Below, one piece after another: positions 51,808 through 61,632 of a stretch of 64,000 bases of DNA (position 1 is its first letter; every line of letters starts with the position of its first letter). This stretch comes from Symmachiella macrocystis. GTDB lineage: Bacteria; Planctomycetota; Planctomycetia; Planctomycetales; Planctomycetaceae. The notes beneath the pieces were generated by a model. It was not told the DNA's origin. It was given only the letters and a program-made list of their open reading frames with translations, and searched no databases. The position numbers and the translations under genes were made by a program. Location of the stretch: NCBI RefSeq assembly GCF_007860075.1, contig NZ_SJPP01000001.1, positions 3,073,490 through 3,137,489 of the forward strand. The letters run 5' to 3'.

Positions 51808-54012
51808 TTAATGGGCAGCACCGACTTCTACCACGTTGTTTGAATTCTGGACACCGGAGATCGGGTGGTATTTGTCTTCGCCTTCGATGATTTTAATCAT
51901 CTGGTCCACCTCAAGATCGGTGAACACCTGCGTCGTATCGGTGGTGGGCCAGTAGACTTCTAGGCGTTCGATGCGATTTGCGGTGCCCAATCCGATGTGC
52001 TGTCGCAGCGGGCTTCCTCCAAAGGTTCCGCCGCTGTTGACCCATTTGTAGATTGAACGCAGCTTGCCGTCTTCTTTCACTTCAGCTCGAATTCGTGCAC
52101 CGATTGCCGCTCGATTCGATTTTGTGCCGACGAGTTGAACGGTGATCCAATGATTGCCAAATCCTGGGTTTTGGAATACGGCGTCCGAAAAGGCATCCCC
52201 TCGAAAGGCGCCGCCCAATTCAATAAAGATGTCCTGGTCCCCATCATGGTCGTAGTCCGCAAAGGCCACGCCATGCCCTTTTTGCAAATGCCCCAGTCCG
52301 GCTGCTGTGGTGACTTCCTTGAAACGCAGTCCATTTTGATTGTGAAACATTCGGTTGGGCATGATACCCGCATAGTCTGGGTATCCCGTCCCCAGGTAGA
52401 AATCGAGAAAGCCATCGTTATCGATGTCGCCAAAATTTGAACCCATCGGCAACGTGACTTTCGCCAGGTTCATTTCCTCAGTGACGTCGTGAAAACCGCC
52501 ATTTCCATCGCCTTGGTAGAGTCGATCCGTGGCAGCTGCGTGAGAATGGCCCAGATAGTCTGCTGCAAAATAACCGATCTTGGCCCAATAGGCCCCGACG
52601 TAAATATCGAGTACCCCGTCGTTGTTAAAATCCCAAAACCAAGTGGGAAAACTGCGGTTGGGTTCGACCACGCCTGCCTGAGCAGCGACATCAGTAAACG
52701 TCCCGTCGCCGTTGTTGTGATAGAGTTGGTTCGGTCCTTTTAAGTTCGAGAGATACAAATCTGGGTAGCGGTCATTGTTGTAGTCGCCCCAAACAACAGC
52801 TTTCGGATAACGGCCCCCCGGAACGCCGGCCATGATTGTTCCGTTGGTGAAATGACCTTGTCCGTCATTATTGAATAGCTCTGAACTGCCAATCTCGTTG
52901 GCGATGTACAAATCCAAATCACCATCGTTGTCGTAGTCAGCCCAGGCAGCACTCTGTGTCGGGTAGAAATGATCGCCCAGTCCGACTTCGAACGTCACGT
53001 CGCGAAACCGGCCGTGGCCGTCGTTTTGCAACAATGAGTTGGGATGGCGGCCACTCTCTCTGAGCCATGCTCCGCGGAGAACAAGAATGTCCACGTCGCC
53101 ATCATTGTCATAGTCGGCTTGAATCATGTTCAAACCGCCGAACAGACCGGTCAATCCCGATTCCTCTGTATGGTCGGTGAACGTTCCGTCCCCATTATTC
53201 AACCAGCACCGCATCTGCCCCGAGGTATCCCACGACGACGTGACCACATCCAGCCAGTTGTCCCCGTTCAGATCGTCAACGATCATTCCACCGCAGAGCG
53301 AGAACGTATTGAGCCCCAGTTGCGGGGAGATGTTTTTGAACTTCGGGAATTCACTGTCGAGTTCAAACTGGCCGTCGGATAACAGCCATTTTTTGGGCAC
53401 GCCCTCGGGGTACTCGCCCAATGTCATATAAGCCACATTGAGCAGCCAAGTCGCCGTCGCATCAGTTTTGTTCCGTTCCAGATAAGCGGTCAAATATTTC
53501 ACCGCATTCTGGGCAGGCTGCTTGTTGCGATGCACTCCCTTTCCTTGGATCGGGAAGATACAGCATTCGGCATCGCGGCAATTCACGCAGTTTTGGTCTT
53601 CCGCCAGCCGCAAATAAGCAACCGCCAGCTTCATGTTTAAGAGGTCCCGTACCTGGTCCGACCTCGGCACAACGCTCGCCACTTCCAGCAAGTATTTCTT
53701 TGCCTCTAAGAGTTGTTCTACGGCTTGCTGCGAATTTCCAGCCTGCAGTTGGGCTTCAGAAAGTTGCAGTTGCGTTTTCAACTTCACTTGCGGGGGGACG
53801 TTGGCCGGTAAGCTCTCTAACTGCTGGGCAAGTTGCTCTTGCCGGCCATCATTCAGGTAGGGCTGTTCGTCTGTGCTGCTGGCCTGAATTTCCTTCAGGG
53901 TGGCGAGCATACGCTGGTGACTATCCCCATCCTCTGCAGGATTGGTTTCGGTTACCTCAGCAGGCCCGCACCCGATCACTCCCAATGCCAGCAGTAAAAT
54001 CAGTCGTTTCAT
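51808..54012 (-). CDS. FG-GAP/ASPIC-UnbV lipoprotein with helical N-terminus
   Basis: 734 residues. Lipobox GVIGC (Cys15) marks a lipoprotein. Residues about 20-230 are helical and TPR-like (LKTQLQLSEAQLQAGNSQQAVEQLLEAKKYL), with a Cys cluster CVNCRDAECC near 157-167 that could bind a metal. The C-terminal two thirds hold seven or more FG-GAP/VCBS repeats (for example DLNGDNWLDVVTSSWD, DYDNDGDVDILVLRG, DYNNDRYPDLYLSNL, DIDNDGFLDFYLGTG) and an ASPIC/UnbV end (RAAIGARIRAEVKEDG, IERLEVYWP). ATG at 54012; the frame stays open to 54159 through non-coding sequence. Predicted surface-exposed binding protein. Confidence 0.9.
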   Translation of the reverse strand: MKRLILLLALGVIGCGPAEVTETNPAEDGDSHQRMLATLKEIQASSTDEQPYLNDGRQEQLAQQLESLPANVPPQVKLKTQLQLSEAQLQAGNSQQAVEQLLEAKKYLLEVASVVPRSDQVRDLLNMKLAVAYLRLAEDQNCVNCRDAECCIFPIQGKGVHRNKQPAQNAVKYLTAYLERNKTDATATWLLNVAYMTLGEYPEGVPKKWLLSDGQFELDSEFPKFKNISPQLGLNTFSLCGGMIVDDLNGDNWLDVVTSSWDTSGQMRCWLNNGDGTFTDHTEESGLTGLFGGLNMIQADYDNDGDVDILVLRGAWLRESGRHPNSLLQNDGHGRFRDVTFEVGLGDHFYPTQSAAWADYDNDGDLDLYIANEIGSSELFNNDGQGHFTNGTIMAGVPGGRYPKAVVWGDYNNDRYPDLYLSNLKGPNQLYHNNGDGTFTDVAAQAGVVEPNRSFPTWFWDFNNDGVLDIYVGAYWAKIGYFAADYLGHSHAAATDRLYQGDGNGGFHDVTEEMNLAKVTLPMGSNFGDIDNDGFLDFYLGTGYPDYAGIMPNRMFHNQNGLRFKEVTTAAGLGHLQKGHGVAFADYDHDGDQDIFIELGGAFRGDAFSDAVFQNPGFGNHWITVQLVGTKSNRAAIGARIRAEVKEDGKLRSIYKWVNSGGTFGGSPLRQHIGLGTANRIERLEVYWPTTDTTQVFTDLEVDQMIKIIEGEDKYHPISGVQNSNNVVEVGAAH

Positions 54013-54603
54013 ACCCAGTTTTCTTTGACAGCCGGAGAACCGATGACAGCCGGAGAAACCGTTGATCATTCCAGCCAGAAAGACCTTGCAACAGCCACCG
54101 CACTTTTGGGCAATTGTCATGGCTGCTCCTGTCTTGGTCAGCGAGAGTTTGTCAGGCAAGAAAGCGCACCCTTATTATCACGTGCCACTAGAGACATTGC
54201 AACTCTTGTCTCGTCTCGTTGGTCACCGCGCGAGGCCGATTGCGACGATCGTAGGGAAGGGGAAATCCCGTTGTTTTTAGGGGAAATCACGCCGGTACAT
54301 CAGCCGGTACGGATCGCAGACTGCGACCGCAAACGATCAGGTTGGGGCAATGGGACACGCCACGATTTTGTTTTCTGCCGGGGATTTCTCTGTAGCTTAG
54401 GAAAACCGGGGCTTAGGAAAACCGGAACAGACGGTCCTGTTTCCGCCGCTCGCAGCGTCCCTCTGTCTCTCCACTCCCATTCATGCTGATTCGCAGCCGT
54501 GAAAGAATTCCGTCAAGAATCTTGTTGAACCCGCCTCCGAATTCTGCCAGCATACTTTGTGCAAGTTCCCTTATCCTTCATCAAGCTCACGGAGAGCGTA
54601 ACG
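54013..54603. other. intergenic region between divergent genes
   Basis: About 590 bases between the minus-strand FG-GAP lipoprotein and the plus-strand VOC gene. No supportable gene: open frames here have no ribosome site or recognisable sequence. It should contain two divergent promoters. A short direct repeat (cttaggaaaaccgg at about 54398 and 54411) is the only structure noticed. Confidence 0.4.
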
Positions 54604-55401
54604 ATGGCGACCAGAACCAGAACAGAGTATGCGAATGGGCAGTTTTGTTGGGTCGACTTGATGACGAACGATGTCGCAGCTGCACAGGAGTTTTACGGAG
54701 AACTGCTTGGTTGGGAGTCCGCAAAAAAAGAGACACCGGGCGGACCGCCGTACCGGGTCTTTACAATCGACAACCTGCAAGTTGCCGGCATGGGGGCGAT
54801 GAACGATGAGATGAAATCGACCGGCATGCCGCCGATTTGGAATTCCTACATCAATGTCGATGACATTGCAGCCTCCACGCGACGTGCTCAGGCGTGCGGC
54901 GGCACCGTGTTGATGGAGCCGTTTCAAATCATGGACGCCGGATACATGGCGATCATCAGCGATCCCAGCGGTGCGGTCGTTTCCTTATGGCAAGGCTTGG
55001 ACCACTTCGGTGCCGAAATGATCAACGATCCCGGCTGTTGGTCATGGAACGAACTGCTCACCGACAACGTGGGGGCATCGCTTGAGTTTTATGGTGGACT
55101 TTTTGGCTGGGCGGTGGAGAAGGAAGAGTCGGACGCAACCCCTTATTGGACATTCCAACTCAACGACCGCCCGCTGGCGGGCATGCTGCAGAAGACGCCC
55201 GAAATGGGTGACATCCCGTCTTGTTGGGGCGTCTATTTCTCAGTCGAGGATATTCAAGCGACCACCAACCGCGTAGTGCAATTGGGGGGTACGATTTGTC
55301 AACCGCCGTTTGAAGTTTCGGTCGGCCATATCAGCATCGTCAGCGACCCGCAGGGAGCGGTGTTTGACCTGATTCAGATGACCGTCCCTGCGGATGATTG
55401 A
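54604..55401 (+). CDS. double-VOC (glyoxalase-like) protein
   Basis: 265 residues made of two vicinal-oxygen-chelate domains: about 5-130 (CWVDLMTNDVAAAQEFYGELLGW ... MAIISDPSGAVVSLWQ) and about 140-262 (SWNELLTDNVGASLEFYGGLFGW ... ISIVSDPQGAVFDLIQ). Such proteins cover lyases, dioxygenases and resistance proteins; the metal-binding His/Glu set is not complete, so no reaction is claimed. ATG at 54604 with GGAG nine bases upstream. It converges with the alanine dehydrogenase gene 15 bases away. Confidence 0.88.
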   Translation: MATRTRTEYANGQFCWVDLMTNDVAAAQEFYGELLGWESAKKETPGGPPYRVFTIDNLQVAGMGAMNDEMKSTGMPPIWNSYINVDDIAASTRRAQACGGTVLMEPFQIMDAGYMAIISDPSGAVVSLWQGLDHFGAEMINDPGCWSWNELLTDNVGASLEFYGGLFGWAVEKEESDATPYWTFQLNDRPLAGMLQKTPEMGDIPSCWGVYFSVEDIQATTNRVVQLGGTICQPPFEVSVGHISIVSDPQGAVFDLIQMTVPADD

Positions 55402-55416
55402 TTGGGGGCTGTCGGT

Positions 55417-56529
55417 TTATGTTCCCGGTAAATACTCTTCATAAGCCAACCCAAACGTCTCCGCCACCGCGCGATTCGTCAGTTTGCCGGCGGACATATT
55501 CACGGCATGTGCCAAACCGGGATCGGCGGCGCAGGCCGCTCTGAGGCCGTGGTTGGCGATGCGCAGGGCGTAGGGAAACGTCACGTTGCACAGCGCATAG
55601 GTGCTCGTCCGGCCGACCGCTCCGGGCATGTTGGCGACGCAGTAATGCACGACGTCATTGACGATGTAAGTCGGATCGGAATGTGTCGTCGGGCGTGCTG
55701 TTTCCACGCAGCCGCCCTGGTCGACGGCGACATCGATGATCACCGCTCCGGGCTTCATCAGTTTCAGGTCTTCTTCTTTGACCAACACCGGTGCGCGGGC
55801 CCCTTCGATGAGCACCGCTCCGATCAACAAATCAGCCTTCATCAATTGTTCGCGAACAGTGTGCCGGTCGCTGAACAGCGTGTTCACGTTGGCCGGCATG
55901 ATGTCTTCCAGATACCGCAACCGGTCGACGTTGATGTCCAGGATACTTACATCGGCTTGAAAACCGGCAGCGATCTGGGCGGCGTTCTTGCCGACGACTC
56001 CCCCGCCAAAAATCACAATGTCCGCCGGCGGCACACCCGGCACGCCTCCCAACAAGATTCCACGGCCCTCTTGCGGACGCTCCAGATACTTGGCCCCTTG
56101 CTGAATGCTCATCCGCCCGGCGACTTCGCTCATGGGGGTCAAGCAGGGCAAGTTTCCCTGGGCGCCCCGCAGCGTCTCGTAGGCGACAGCTGTGATGCCG
56201 GTCGACAAAACGGCCCGCGTTAATTCTTCGTTGGCGGCGAAATGAAAGTAGGTCAGCAAGATTTGCCCAGCGCGCAGTTTGGGCCATTCGGCGGGCAGCG
56301 GTTCTTTGACCTTGATTACCAAATCGGCTTGGGCAAAAATCTCGTCGGCTGTAGTGACGATTTCCGCACCGTTTTCGGCGTACAATTCGTCGGGAATCCC
56401 GCTTCCGATTCCCGCGCCGGATTGAATCAGCACGCGATGCCCATGGCGGGTCAGTTCCTCCGCTCCGACTGGCAACAGGGCGACGCGGTATTCATCCGGT
56501 TTGATTTCGGTGGGCACGCCAACGATCAT
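55417..56529 (-). CDS. ald: alanine dehydrogenase
   Basis: NAD-dependent interconversion of L-alanine and pyruvate plus ammonia, in the cytoplasm. 370 residues, the standard length. Substrate residues R15 and K75, catalytic H96 and D270 are all present, and NAD-binding GGGVVG is at 175-180. The start is the ATG at 56529 (MIVGVPTEIK). A longer frame extending to 57033 overlaps nadC on the other strand and is not coding. It diverges from nadC across 140 bases that include a heptamer tract. Confidence 0.95.
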   Translation of the reverse strand: MIVGVPTEIKPDEYRVALLPVGAEELTRHGHRVLIQSGAGIGSGIPDELYAENGAEIVTTADEIFAQADLVIKVKEPLPAEWPKLRAGQILLTYFHFAANEELTRAVLSTGITAVAYETLRGAQGNLPCLTPMSEVAGRMSIQQGAKYLERPQEGRGILLGGVPGVPPADIVIFGGGVVGKNAAQIAAGFQADVSILDINVDRLRYLEDIMPANVNTLFSDRHTVREQLMKADLLIGAVLIEGARAPVLVKEEDLKLMKPGAVIIDVAVDQGGCVETARPTTHSDPTYIVNDVVHYCVANMPGAVGRTSTYALCNVTFPYALRIANHGLRAACAADPGLAHAVNMSAGKLTNRAVAETFGLAYEEYLPGT

Positions 56530-56552
56530 GGGGTTGCTCCGGGTTGTTCGTA

Positions 56553-56592
56553 GTGGGCAATAGGCTGTAGGCTGTAGGTAGTAGGCATTATT
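56553..56592. repeat. heptanucleotide tract (GGCTGTA type)
   Basis: The sequence gggcaataggctgtaggctgtaggtagtaggcatt holds imperfect 7-base units ggctgta/ggtagta. It lies in the divergent promoter region of ald and nadC and is related to the tracts at 7685 and 51532. Confidence 0.75.
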
Positions 56593-56672
56593 CACTGGTT
56601 GCGTGTGTGTGGGCAAGTGAATTGAATTTTGTGGTTGCAAAACATTTTTTATTGAGCTTGAGGAGTTGATCG

Positions 56673-57563
56673 TTGAACGTTCCGGTCTTCGATGACCATG
56701 CTCGGGCGAATGCTCGACAGTTGTTGGAAATGGCGCTGCGGGAAGATCTTGAGGATGCGGGCGATTTGACGTCGCGCGCGTTGATCGACGAGCAGCAGCG
56801 CGAACATGTGTCGGTTGTCGTCCGCGAACCGGGCATTGTCGCAGGGCTGCCGATCGTCGACATGGTGTTCGAGCAACTCGGTTCCGACGTCGATGTTCGC
56901 CGCCTCGTTGAAGACGGTACCGCTGTCGAAGCAGGGGTGACGGTTGCAGAAATCCGCGGGCCGTTGCGGACGCTTTTGACCGGTGAGCGGACGGCGCTGA
57001 ACTTTTTGACGCACCTGAGCGGGATCGCCACACTCACTCACCGGTATGTTGCCGCCGCGACGGGAACTGCGGCGCAGATTCTCGATACCCGCAAGACGCT
57101 GCCGGGTTGGCGGCATTTGCAGAAATATGCCGTCCGTGCCGGTGGGGGAACAAATCACCGGATCGGGCTGTATGACGGCGTGTTGATTAAAGACAACCAC
57201 CTTGCCGGCTGGGCTGTGTCGCAACAGGCACAGACCATCGCAGCTGCCATCCAAACGGCGCGGGCGAGCGTCAAACCGGGAATTTCCATCGAGGTCGAAG
57301 TCGATACGCTGGAGCAACTTCAAGACGCGCTCGATGGCCCTCCCGATATTGTGCTGTTGGACAATATGAGTTGCGACACCTTGCGACGCGCGGTCGAATT
57401 GCGAAACCAACGGCAACCCAGCGTCCAACTCGAAGCCTCCGGCGGCGTCACGTTGGAGACCGTCGCACAAATCGCCGCAACCGGCGTCGAACGCATCAGC
57501 ATCGGCGCCTTAACCCACTCCGCCATCGCCCTCGACCTAGCCTTCGACTGGTCCGGCCAATGA
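56673..57563 (+). CDS. nadC: nicotinate-nucleotide pyrophosphorylase (quinolinate phosphoribosyltransferase)
   Basis: Converts quinolinate and PRPP to nicotinate mononucleotide in NAD synthesis. 296 residues. Active-site blocks: LREDLEDAGDLTSRA (22-36), TRKTLPGWR (139-147), GGGTNHRIGLYDGVLIKDNH (157-176, with H162 and K173), and the C-terminal EASGGV. Start: the TTG at 56673, preceded by GAGGAG at seven bases. nadA and nadB are not in the window. It diverges from alanine dehydrogenase. Confidence 0.95.
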   Translation: MNVPVFDDHARANARQLLEMALREDLEDAGDLTSRALIDEQQREHVSVVVREPGIVAGLPIVDMVFEQLGSDVDVRRLVEDGTAVEAGVTVAEIRGPLRTLLTGERTALNFLTHLSGIATLTHRYVAAATGTAAQILDTRKTLPGWRHLQKYAVRAGGGTNHRIGLYDGVLIKDNHLAGWAVSQQAQTIAAAIQTARASVKPGISIEVEVDTLEQLQDALDGPPDIVLLDNMSCDTLRRAVELRNQRQPSVQLEASGGVTLETVAQIAATGVERISIGALTHSAIALDLAFDWSGQ

Positions 57564-57580
57564 TTGCGGTCAAATTAGTA

Positions 57581-57602
57581 GGGCAGGCTCCCGCCTGCCA
57601 TC
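57581..57602. repeat. half copy of the gggcaggctcccgcctgcc repeat
   Basis: The sequence gtagggcaggctcccgcctgcc is identical to one arm of the spacer hairpins at 31192 and 31625. Internally gggcagg/cctgcc can form a small hairpin. It lies just after the nadC stop. Confidence 0.75.
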
Positions 57603-57623
57603 GCCAATGTACTGCCGCGCCCC

Positions 57624-59978
57624 TTGAATAAAAGCAACCCACACGTGAGTTCCAAACGACGAACCAAATCAACAACCGCCCCCAAAACCGAACAGCCACG
57701 CGCGAAGGCGGACGCATCGGTTGAGCGCGAAGATCCCAAAATCTTCGTTGCCATCGTGGTTTGGCTCGTCATTTTTGGAGCGATCTTTTTTAGTTTCAAA
57801 TTGCCCAACTTTCCCGTCTCGCGCGCCGATGTCTGGCAACGCGTGCCGTGGGATCTGTTCGATTTGATCGATCCCCCCGATCCCTTGCCGGCTGTGGTTT
57901 CCTCGTGGGGAAATCTTTCCCAGCGTATTCCGCCGCTTTTGGTCGCAACGGCGATTCTCCTGGGGGCGTGGGCGACTGGGCAGTTGCTGCTGCGCGTTGT
58001 CTGCCCCGACCCCAATCGGCGTGCGAGTGAGCGAACGTTCTTTGCTTTTGCGCTGGGCCTCTCTGCGTGGTCACTGATCACTCTCACGTTGGGTTGGTTT
58101 GGCGTACTTTCCCGCGAGCTATTCGGCGGTCTATTGGCCTTGGCCGTGCTGGCTGAAATCGGTCTGCGAATATTCCGTCGCAAGCCGGCACCGCCTAATG
58201 AGGATACCGACGACCATTGGCGGAATTATAACTTGTGGCTGTTCATTATCGTGCCGTTTGTGCTCTGCATGCTCCTGGGGGCTTTGCTCCCCTCAACCGA
58301 TTTTGATGTGCTGGAGTATCACCTGGGCGGTCCCAAGGAATACTTTCAAGCGGGCCGCATCGAAATGTTGCCGCACAACGTCTACACCAGTTTCCCTTTC
58401 GGCACCGAAATGCTCACGCTGTTGTCGATGGTCATGTTGGGGGATTGGTATTGGGGGGCTGTGGCTGGAAAAGTCGTGTTGATGAGCTTCGGCCCGCTGA
58501 CCGCCCTCGGAATTTATGCCGCCGGATCGCGCTGGTTTAGCACCCGCGCGGGAATTTATGCGGCAGCGATTCATTTGACGACCCCCTGGACGTACCGTAT
58601 CTCCACAATCGCCTATGCCGAAGGGGGGCTGACGTTTTATCTGTTCGCCGCGCTGTATGCGGTGATGATTGGTTATGAGCGCTACTGTGCTGCGCTCGAC
58701 GCACGCATGCCGTGGCGGCCTTTTCTACTGGCGGGACTGTGCGCCGGTTCGGCCATGGCCTGCAAGTACCCCGGCGTATTGTCAGTGGTGATTCCCTTGG
58801 GACTAGTGGCGTTGGCTCTGCCCTTCACACGCCCCGGCGAACGCGCTGAGCAGACAGGAGGGGCCTTTCGTTTGGGATTGATCTTCGCCCTGGGAACGGC
58901 AGTCACGATTGGTCCGTGGTTGCTCAAAAACACGATCGAAACGGGCAATCCGGTTTATCCGTTGGTCTATTCGGTCTTCGGCGGCGCGGACTGGGATGCG
59001 GATTTGAATGCGAAGTGGAAGCACGGCCACAGCCCGAACACCTATTCGCTGCTCGACTTGGCGGAAAAGGTCAAGGATGTGACCGTTAAAAGCGATTGGC
59101 TGAGCCCGTTTTTGTTCGGTCTGGCGCCGTTGGCGTTTTTATTGAAATCGAAGCGACGCTTGGTGATCTGGTTGTGGGCCTATGTTGGATATTTGTTTCT
59201 CACGTATTGGATCTTTACGCATCGCATCGACCGGTTTTGGGTCCCACTAATTCCGGTCGTCGCCCTGCTCGCCGGTGCGGGGGCGACGTGGAGTGCGCGG
59301 CTGTCGTGGCGGATTTTCTGGATCGGGCTGTTCAGCGTCGTTTCGCTGTATCACCTGACGATGATCGCCGGTCCGTTGTCGCTGTGTGGGTACAACGCCT
59401 ACCTGATCGACTACCCTCTCGCGCGGCAGCATACCGAAGGGTATTATTCGCCCGGTCTGCCAAAGCTGAATCGCGAGCTTCCCCCCGGCTCCAAAGTGCT
59501 TTGCGTAGGCAATGCCGTGGTGTTCGCTGCCGAATTCCCGAATGTGTACAACACGGTCTTTGATTATTCAATTTTTGATCAATGGTTCGCGGACAAACAA
59601 TCGGGCGTCCCCGCCGGTCAATGGAAACTACGTCCCGCTGATGAAATCCGTCGCAAACTCCACGATGCGGGCATTGCGCACATCTACATCAACTGGGCGG
59701 AGATACTGCGGTATCGCGATGCGGGGTCGTATGGTTACACCGATTTCGTCACACCGGCGCGGTTCGCCGAGATGCAGCGAATGGGCATCCTCGGTCCGCA
59801 GTGGCCGGTCAAGGACTCCAGCGGCTACGGCCCGCTCGATCAACTCTCGCCGACGCAACTCGCCGATGTTCAACAATGGGCCCCCTCGCTAGAACGCTCG
59901 ATCGTCCTGCCGCCGGAAAACAAAGCGACGGCGGTGTATCAGCGGTATCAGATTTTCCCGGTGTTGACGGGCGAGTGA
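57624..59978 (+). CDS. GT-C-type membrane glycosyltransferase (family 39-like)
   Basis: 784 residues. A basic N-terminus (1-38) is followed by about eleven membrane helices. The first extracytoplasmic loop carries DFDVLEYHLGGPKEYF (about 228-243), an acidic motif typical of GT-C enzymes that use polyprenyl-phosphate sugars, and a soluble C-terminal domain follows after about 590. Probably transfers a sugar from a lipid carrier to a protein or polymer outside the membrane; the donor is unknown. Start taken as the TTG at 57624; a GTG at 57645 is an alternative. Confidence 0.75.
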   Translation: MNKSNPHVSSKRRTKSTTAPKTEQPRAKADASVEREDPKIFVAIVVWLVIFGAIFFSFKLPNFPVSRADVWQRVPWDLFDLIDPPDPLPAVVSSWGNLSQRIPPLLVATAILLGAWATGQLLLRVVCPDPNRRASERTFFAFALGLSAWSLITLTLGWFGVLSRELFGGLLALAVLAEIGLRIFRRKPAPPNEDTDDHWRNYNLWLFIIVPFVLCMLLGALLPSTDFDVLEYHLGGPKEYFQAGRIEMLPHNVYTSFPFGTEMLTLLSMVMLGDWYWGAVAGKVVLMSFGPLTALGIYAAGSRWFSTRAGIYAAAIHLTTPWTYRISTIAYAEGGLTFYLFAALYAVMIGYERYCAALDARMPWRPFLLAGLCAGSAMACKYPGVLSVVIPLGLVALALPFTRPGERAEQTGGAFRLGLIFALGTAVTIGPWLLKNTIETGNPVYPLVYSVFGGADWDADLNAKWKHGHSPNTYSLLDLAEKVKDVTVKSDWLSPFLFGLAPLAFLLKSKRRLVIWLWAYVGYLFLTYWIFTHRIDRFWVPLIPVVALLAGAGATWSARLSWRIFWIGLFSVVSLYHLTMIAGPLSLCGYNAYLIDYPLARQHTEGYYSPGLPKLNRELPPGSKVLCVGNAVVFAAEFPNVYNTVFDYSIFDQWFADKQSGVPAGQWKLRPADEIRRKLHDAGIAHIYINWAEILRYRDAGSYGYTDFVTPARFAEMQRMGILGPQWPVKDSSGYGPLDQLSPTQLADVQQWAPSLERSIVLPPENKATAVYQRYQIFPVLTGE

Positions 59979-60568
59979 TGCGTGGCAGTCGTGGGTGACC
60001 TGTTGCGTGAGGCTTTTTGCATTTTATGGATGATTTGAATCTCTGCCTCGCAGGCGGCCCGCCCGAGACGCAAACGCTCTCGATATCGGTGTAGCCGGTA
60101 CAAACGGGCGCTTGTCGGTCGCTGCGAATTGAACGAGGGGGCTAAGCTATTGCATCCGCTGGTCGGCGACTCTAAATTGGAGACCGGCACGGAGGATACG
60201 GCCCGGCGGAACGAGGCGTTTGTAGGTTCCGCCCGGTTGAGTGTGAGGGATTGTTGGTGTTTCCGAGCCTACCTGACTCAGCAGTGGCATGGCGAATGTC
60301 GGGCAGGATACGCAAATTGTGGAGAAATCCGAAAACCTGTCCCAACATCCCGGCAGGACGGAGCGTACACATCCCTAGAGTCCTATCTTTCGCGAATCGC
60401 ACATTCTGATCGATAACTGCCTTTCCCATTTGGTTTTACGGGGAAAATATCGGCCCGAGTGGAACGCTTTGTGGGGAATCCGAGGGGCAAATTCCGTAGG
60501 TCGAAGTTCGCTGCTGTTATTCATTCCATTGAGTTTTTTTGAGTCATTCGTTTGTGTAAGGGACGTCC
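59979..60568. other. long intergenic region
   Basis: About 590 bases before the ABC export operon. There is no gene I can support, no shared repeat and no T-run hairpin. Short frames (for example 60129-60416) lack ribosome sites and have non-coding composition. The final AT-rich 50 bases probably form the operon promoter. Confidence 0.4.
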
Positions 60569-61510
60569 ATGAACTCCGAGGCCGTCATTGAAACCCGCAG
60601 TCTGTCGAAAGTCTATCGCGACTTCTGGGGGCGAAAGAAAGTTCGCGCACTCAATTCACTGAATCTCGAAGTGAAACAGGGCGAGATTTTTGGATTGTTG
60701 GGCCCCAACGGGTCCGGCAAAACAACGACCATCAAATTGTTGTTGGGGTTGTTGTTTCCGACCGAAGGAACCGTGGAAATCCTGGGTCAACCGGCAACAG
60801 ATGTCTCGAAGAACCAACGGATCGGCTATTTGCCGGAAGAATCTTATCTCTACCGGTTTTTGAACGCCGACGAGACCTTGGATTTTTACGGGCGTTTATT
60901 CAATATGTCCAAGGCAGAGCGCCGGAAACGGATGGACGAGTTGCTGGACATGGTGAAATTGCAGCACGCCCGCAAACGTCAGTTGCGCGAATACTCCAAA
61001 GGGATGACGCGGCGGATTGGTTTGGCGCAAGCCTTGATCAACAACCCCGATTTGGTGTTGCTCGACGAACCGACCAGCGGCCTGGACCCCTTGGGGACCC
61101 GGGATATGAAGGATATGATTTTGAACCTGCGTGATCAGGGCAAGACGGTCCTGATGTGCAGCCACGTGTTATCCGACGTGCAGGATGTCTGTGATCGGGT
61201 GGCAATTTTGGACGGCGGCGAATTGAAGGTGCTCGGCCGCGTGGATGAATTGCTCAAAAACCAGGGTGTCACACAAATCCGCGCCAGTACGCTCAGTGAA
61301 GATGCCATCGCCGAGGTCAAAGCGGTGATCGCAAAACACAACAGCGACTCGGTCGATGTCGACCATCCGGTCACCACCTTGGAAGACCTGTTCCTCAAGA
61401 CGGTCCGCGATTCCGCCGACCGACCAGGGCAGCGGTATGTGCCGCCAGGTGAAGACAAGGCAGCGCCAGCGGAGTCGCTGCCGGCAAGCGAAGAAGCTGC
61501 GGAGTCGTGA
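60569..61510 (+). CDS. ABC transporter ATP-binding protein
   Basis: 313 residues. Walker A GPNGSGKT (45-52), signature YSKGMTRR (about 144-151), Walker [13 protein letters not shown] (about 163-174) and the H-loop MCSHVLSDV. The C-terminal 60 residues (after [19 protein letters not shown]) are Ala/Glu-rich. This is the drug/lipid-exporter (ABC-2, CcmA-like) type. It precedes a permease and a membrane-anchored protein on the same strand, so the three form one export system of unknown cargo. Confidence 0.92.
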   Translation: MNSEAVIETRSLSKVYRDFWGRKKVRALNSLNLEVKQGEIFGLLGPNGSGKTTTIKLLLGLLFPTEGTVEILGQPATDVSKNQRIGYLPEESYLYRFLNADETLDFYGRLFNMSKAERRKRMDELLDMVKLQHARKRQLREYSKGMTRRIGLAQALINNPDLVLLDEPTSGLDPLGTRDMKDMILNLRDQGKTVLMCSHVLSDVQDVCDRVAILDGGELKVLGRVDELLKNQGVTQIRASTLSEDAIAEVKAVIAKHNSDSVDVDHPVTTLEDLFLKTVRDSADRPGQRYVPPGEDKAAPAESLPASEEAAES

Positions 61511-61539
61511 GGTCGGTTGCCGACCTCGGGTTGGCAACC
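61509..61539 (+). other. competing hairpins between ABC ATPase and permease genes
   Basis: gaggtcgg/ccgacctc (61509-61516 with 61520-61527) and ggttgcc/ggcaacc (61515-61521 with 61533-61539) share bases, so only one can form. They start at the ATPase stop codon. This could be a processing or attenuation site or simply a decayed palindromic repeat. Confidence 0.4.
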
Positions 61540-61632
61540 ACGAGATTGAATATTTCCGGTTGGGGGCAAATGACGCCCGATACCCGCAACTTTCAGCATT
61601 TTCACATCGCGCATTGCGTTTCTTGGTGAAGT

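Noticed and set aside
56530-57033. N-terminal extension of alanine dehydrogenase
   Set aside because: The extra 168 residues are antisense to nadC and lack similarity to the family; the ATG at 56529 gives the standard 370-residue enzyme.
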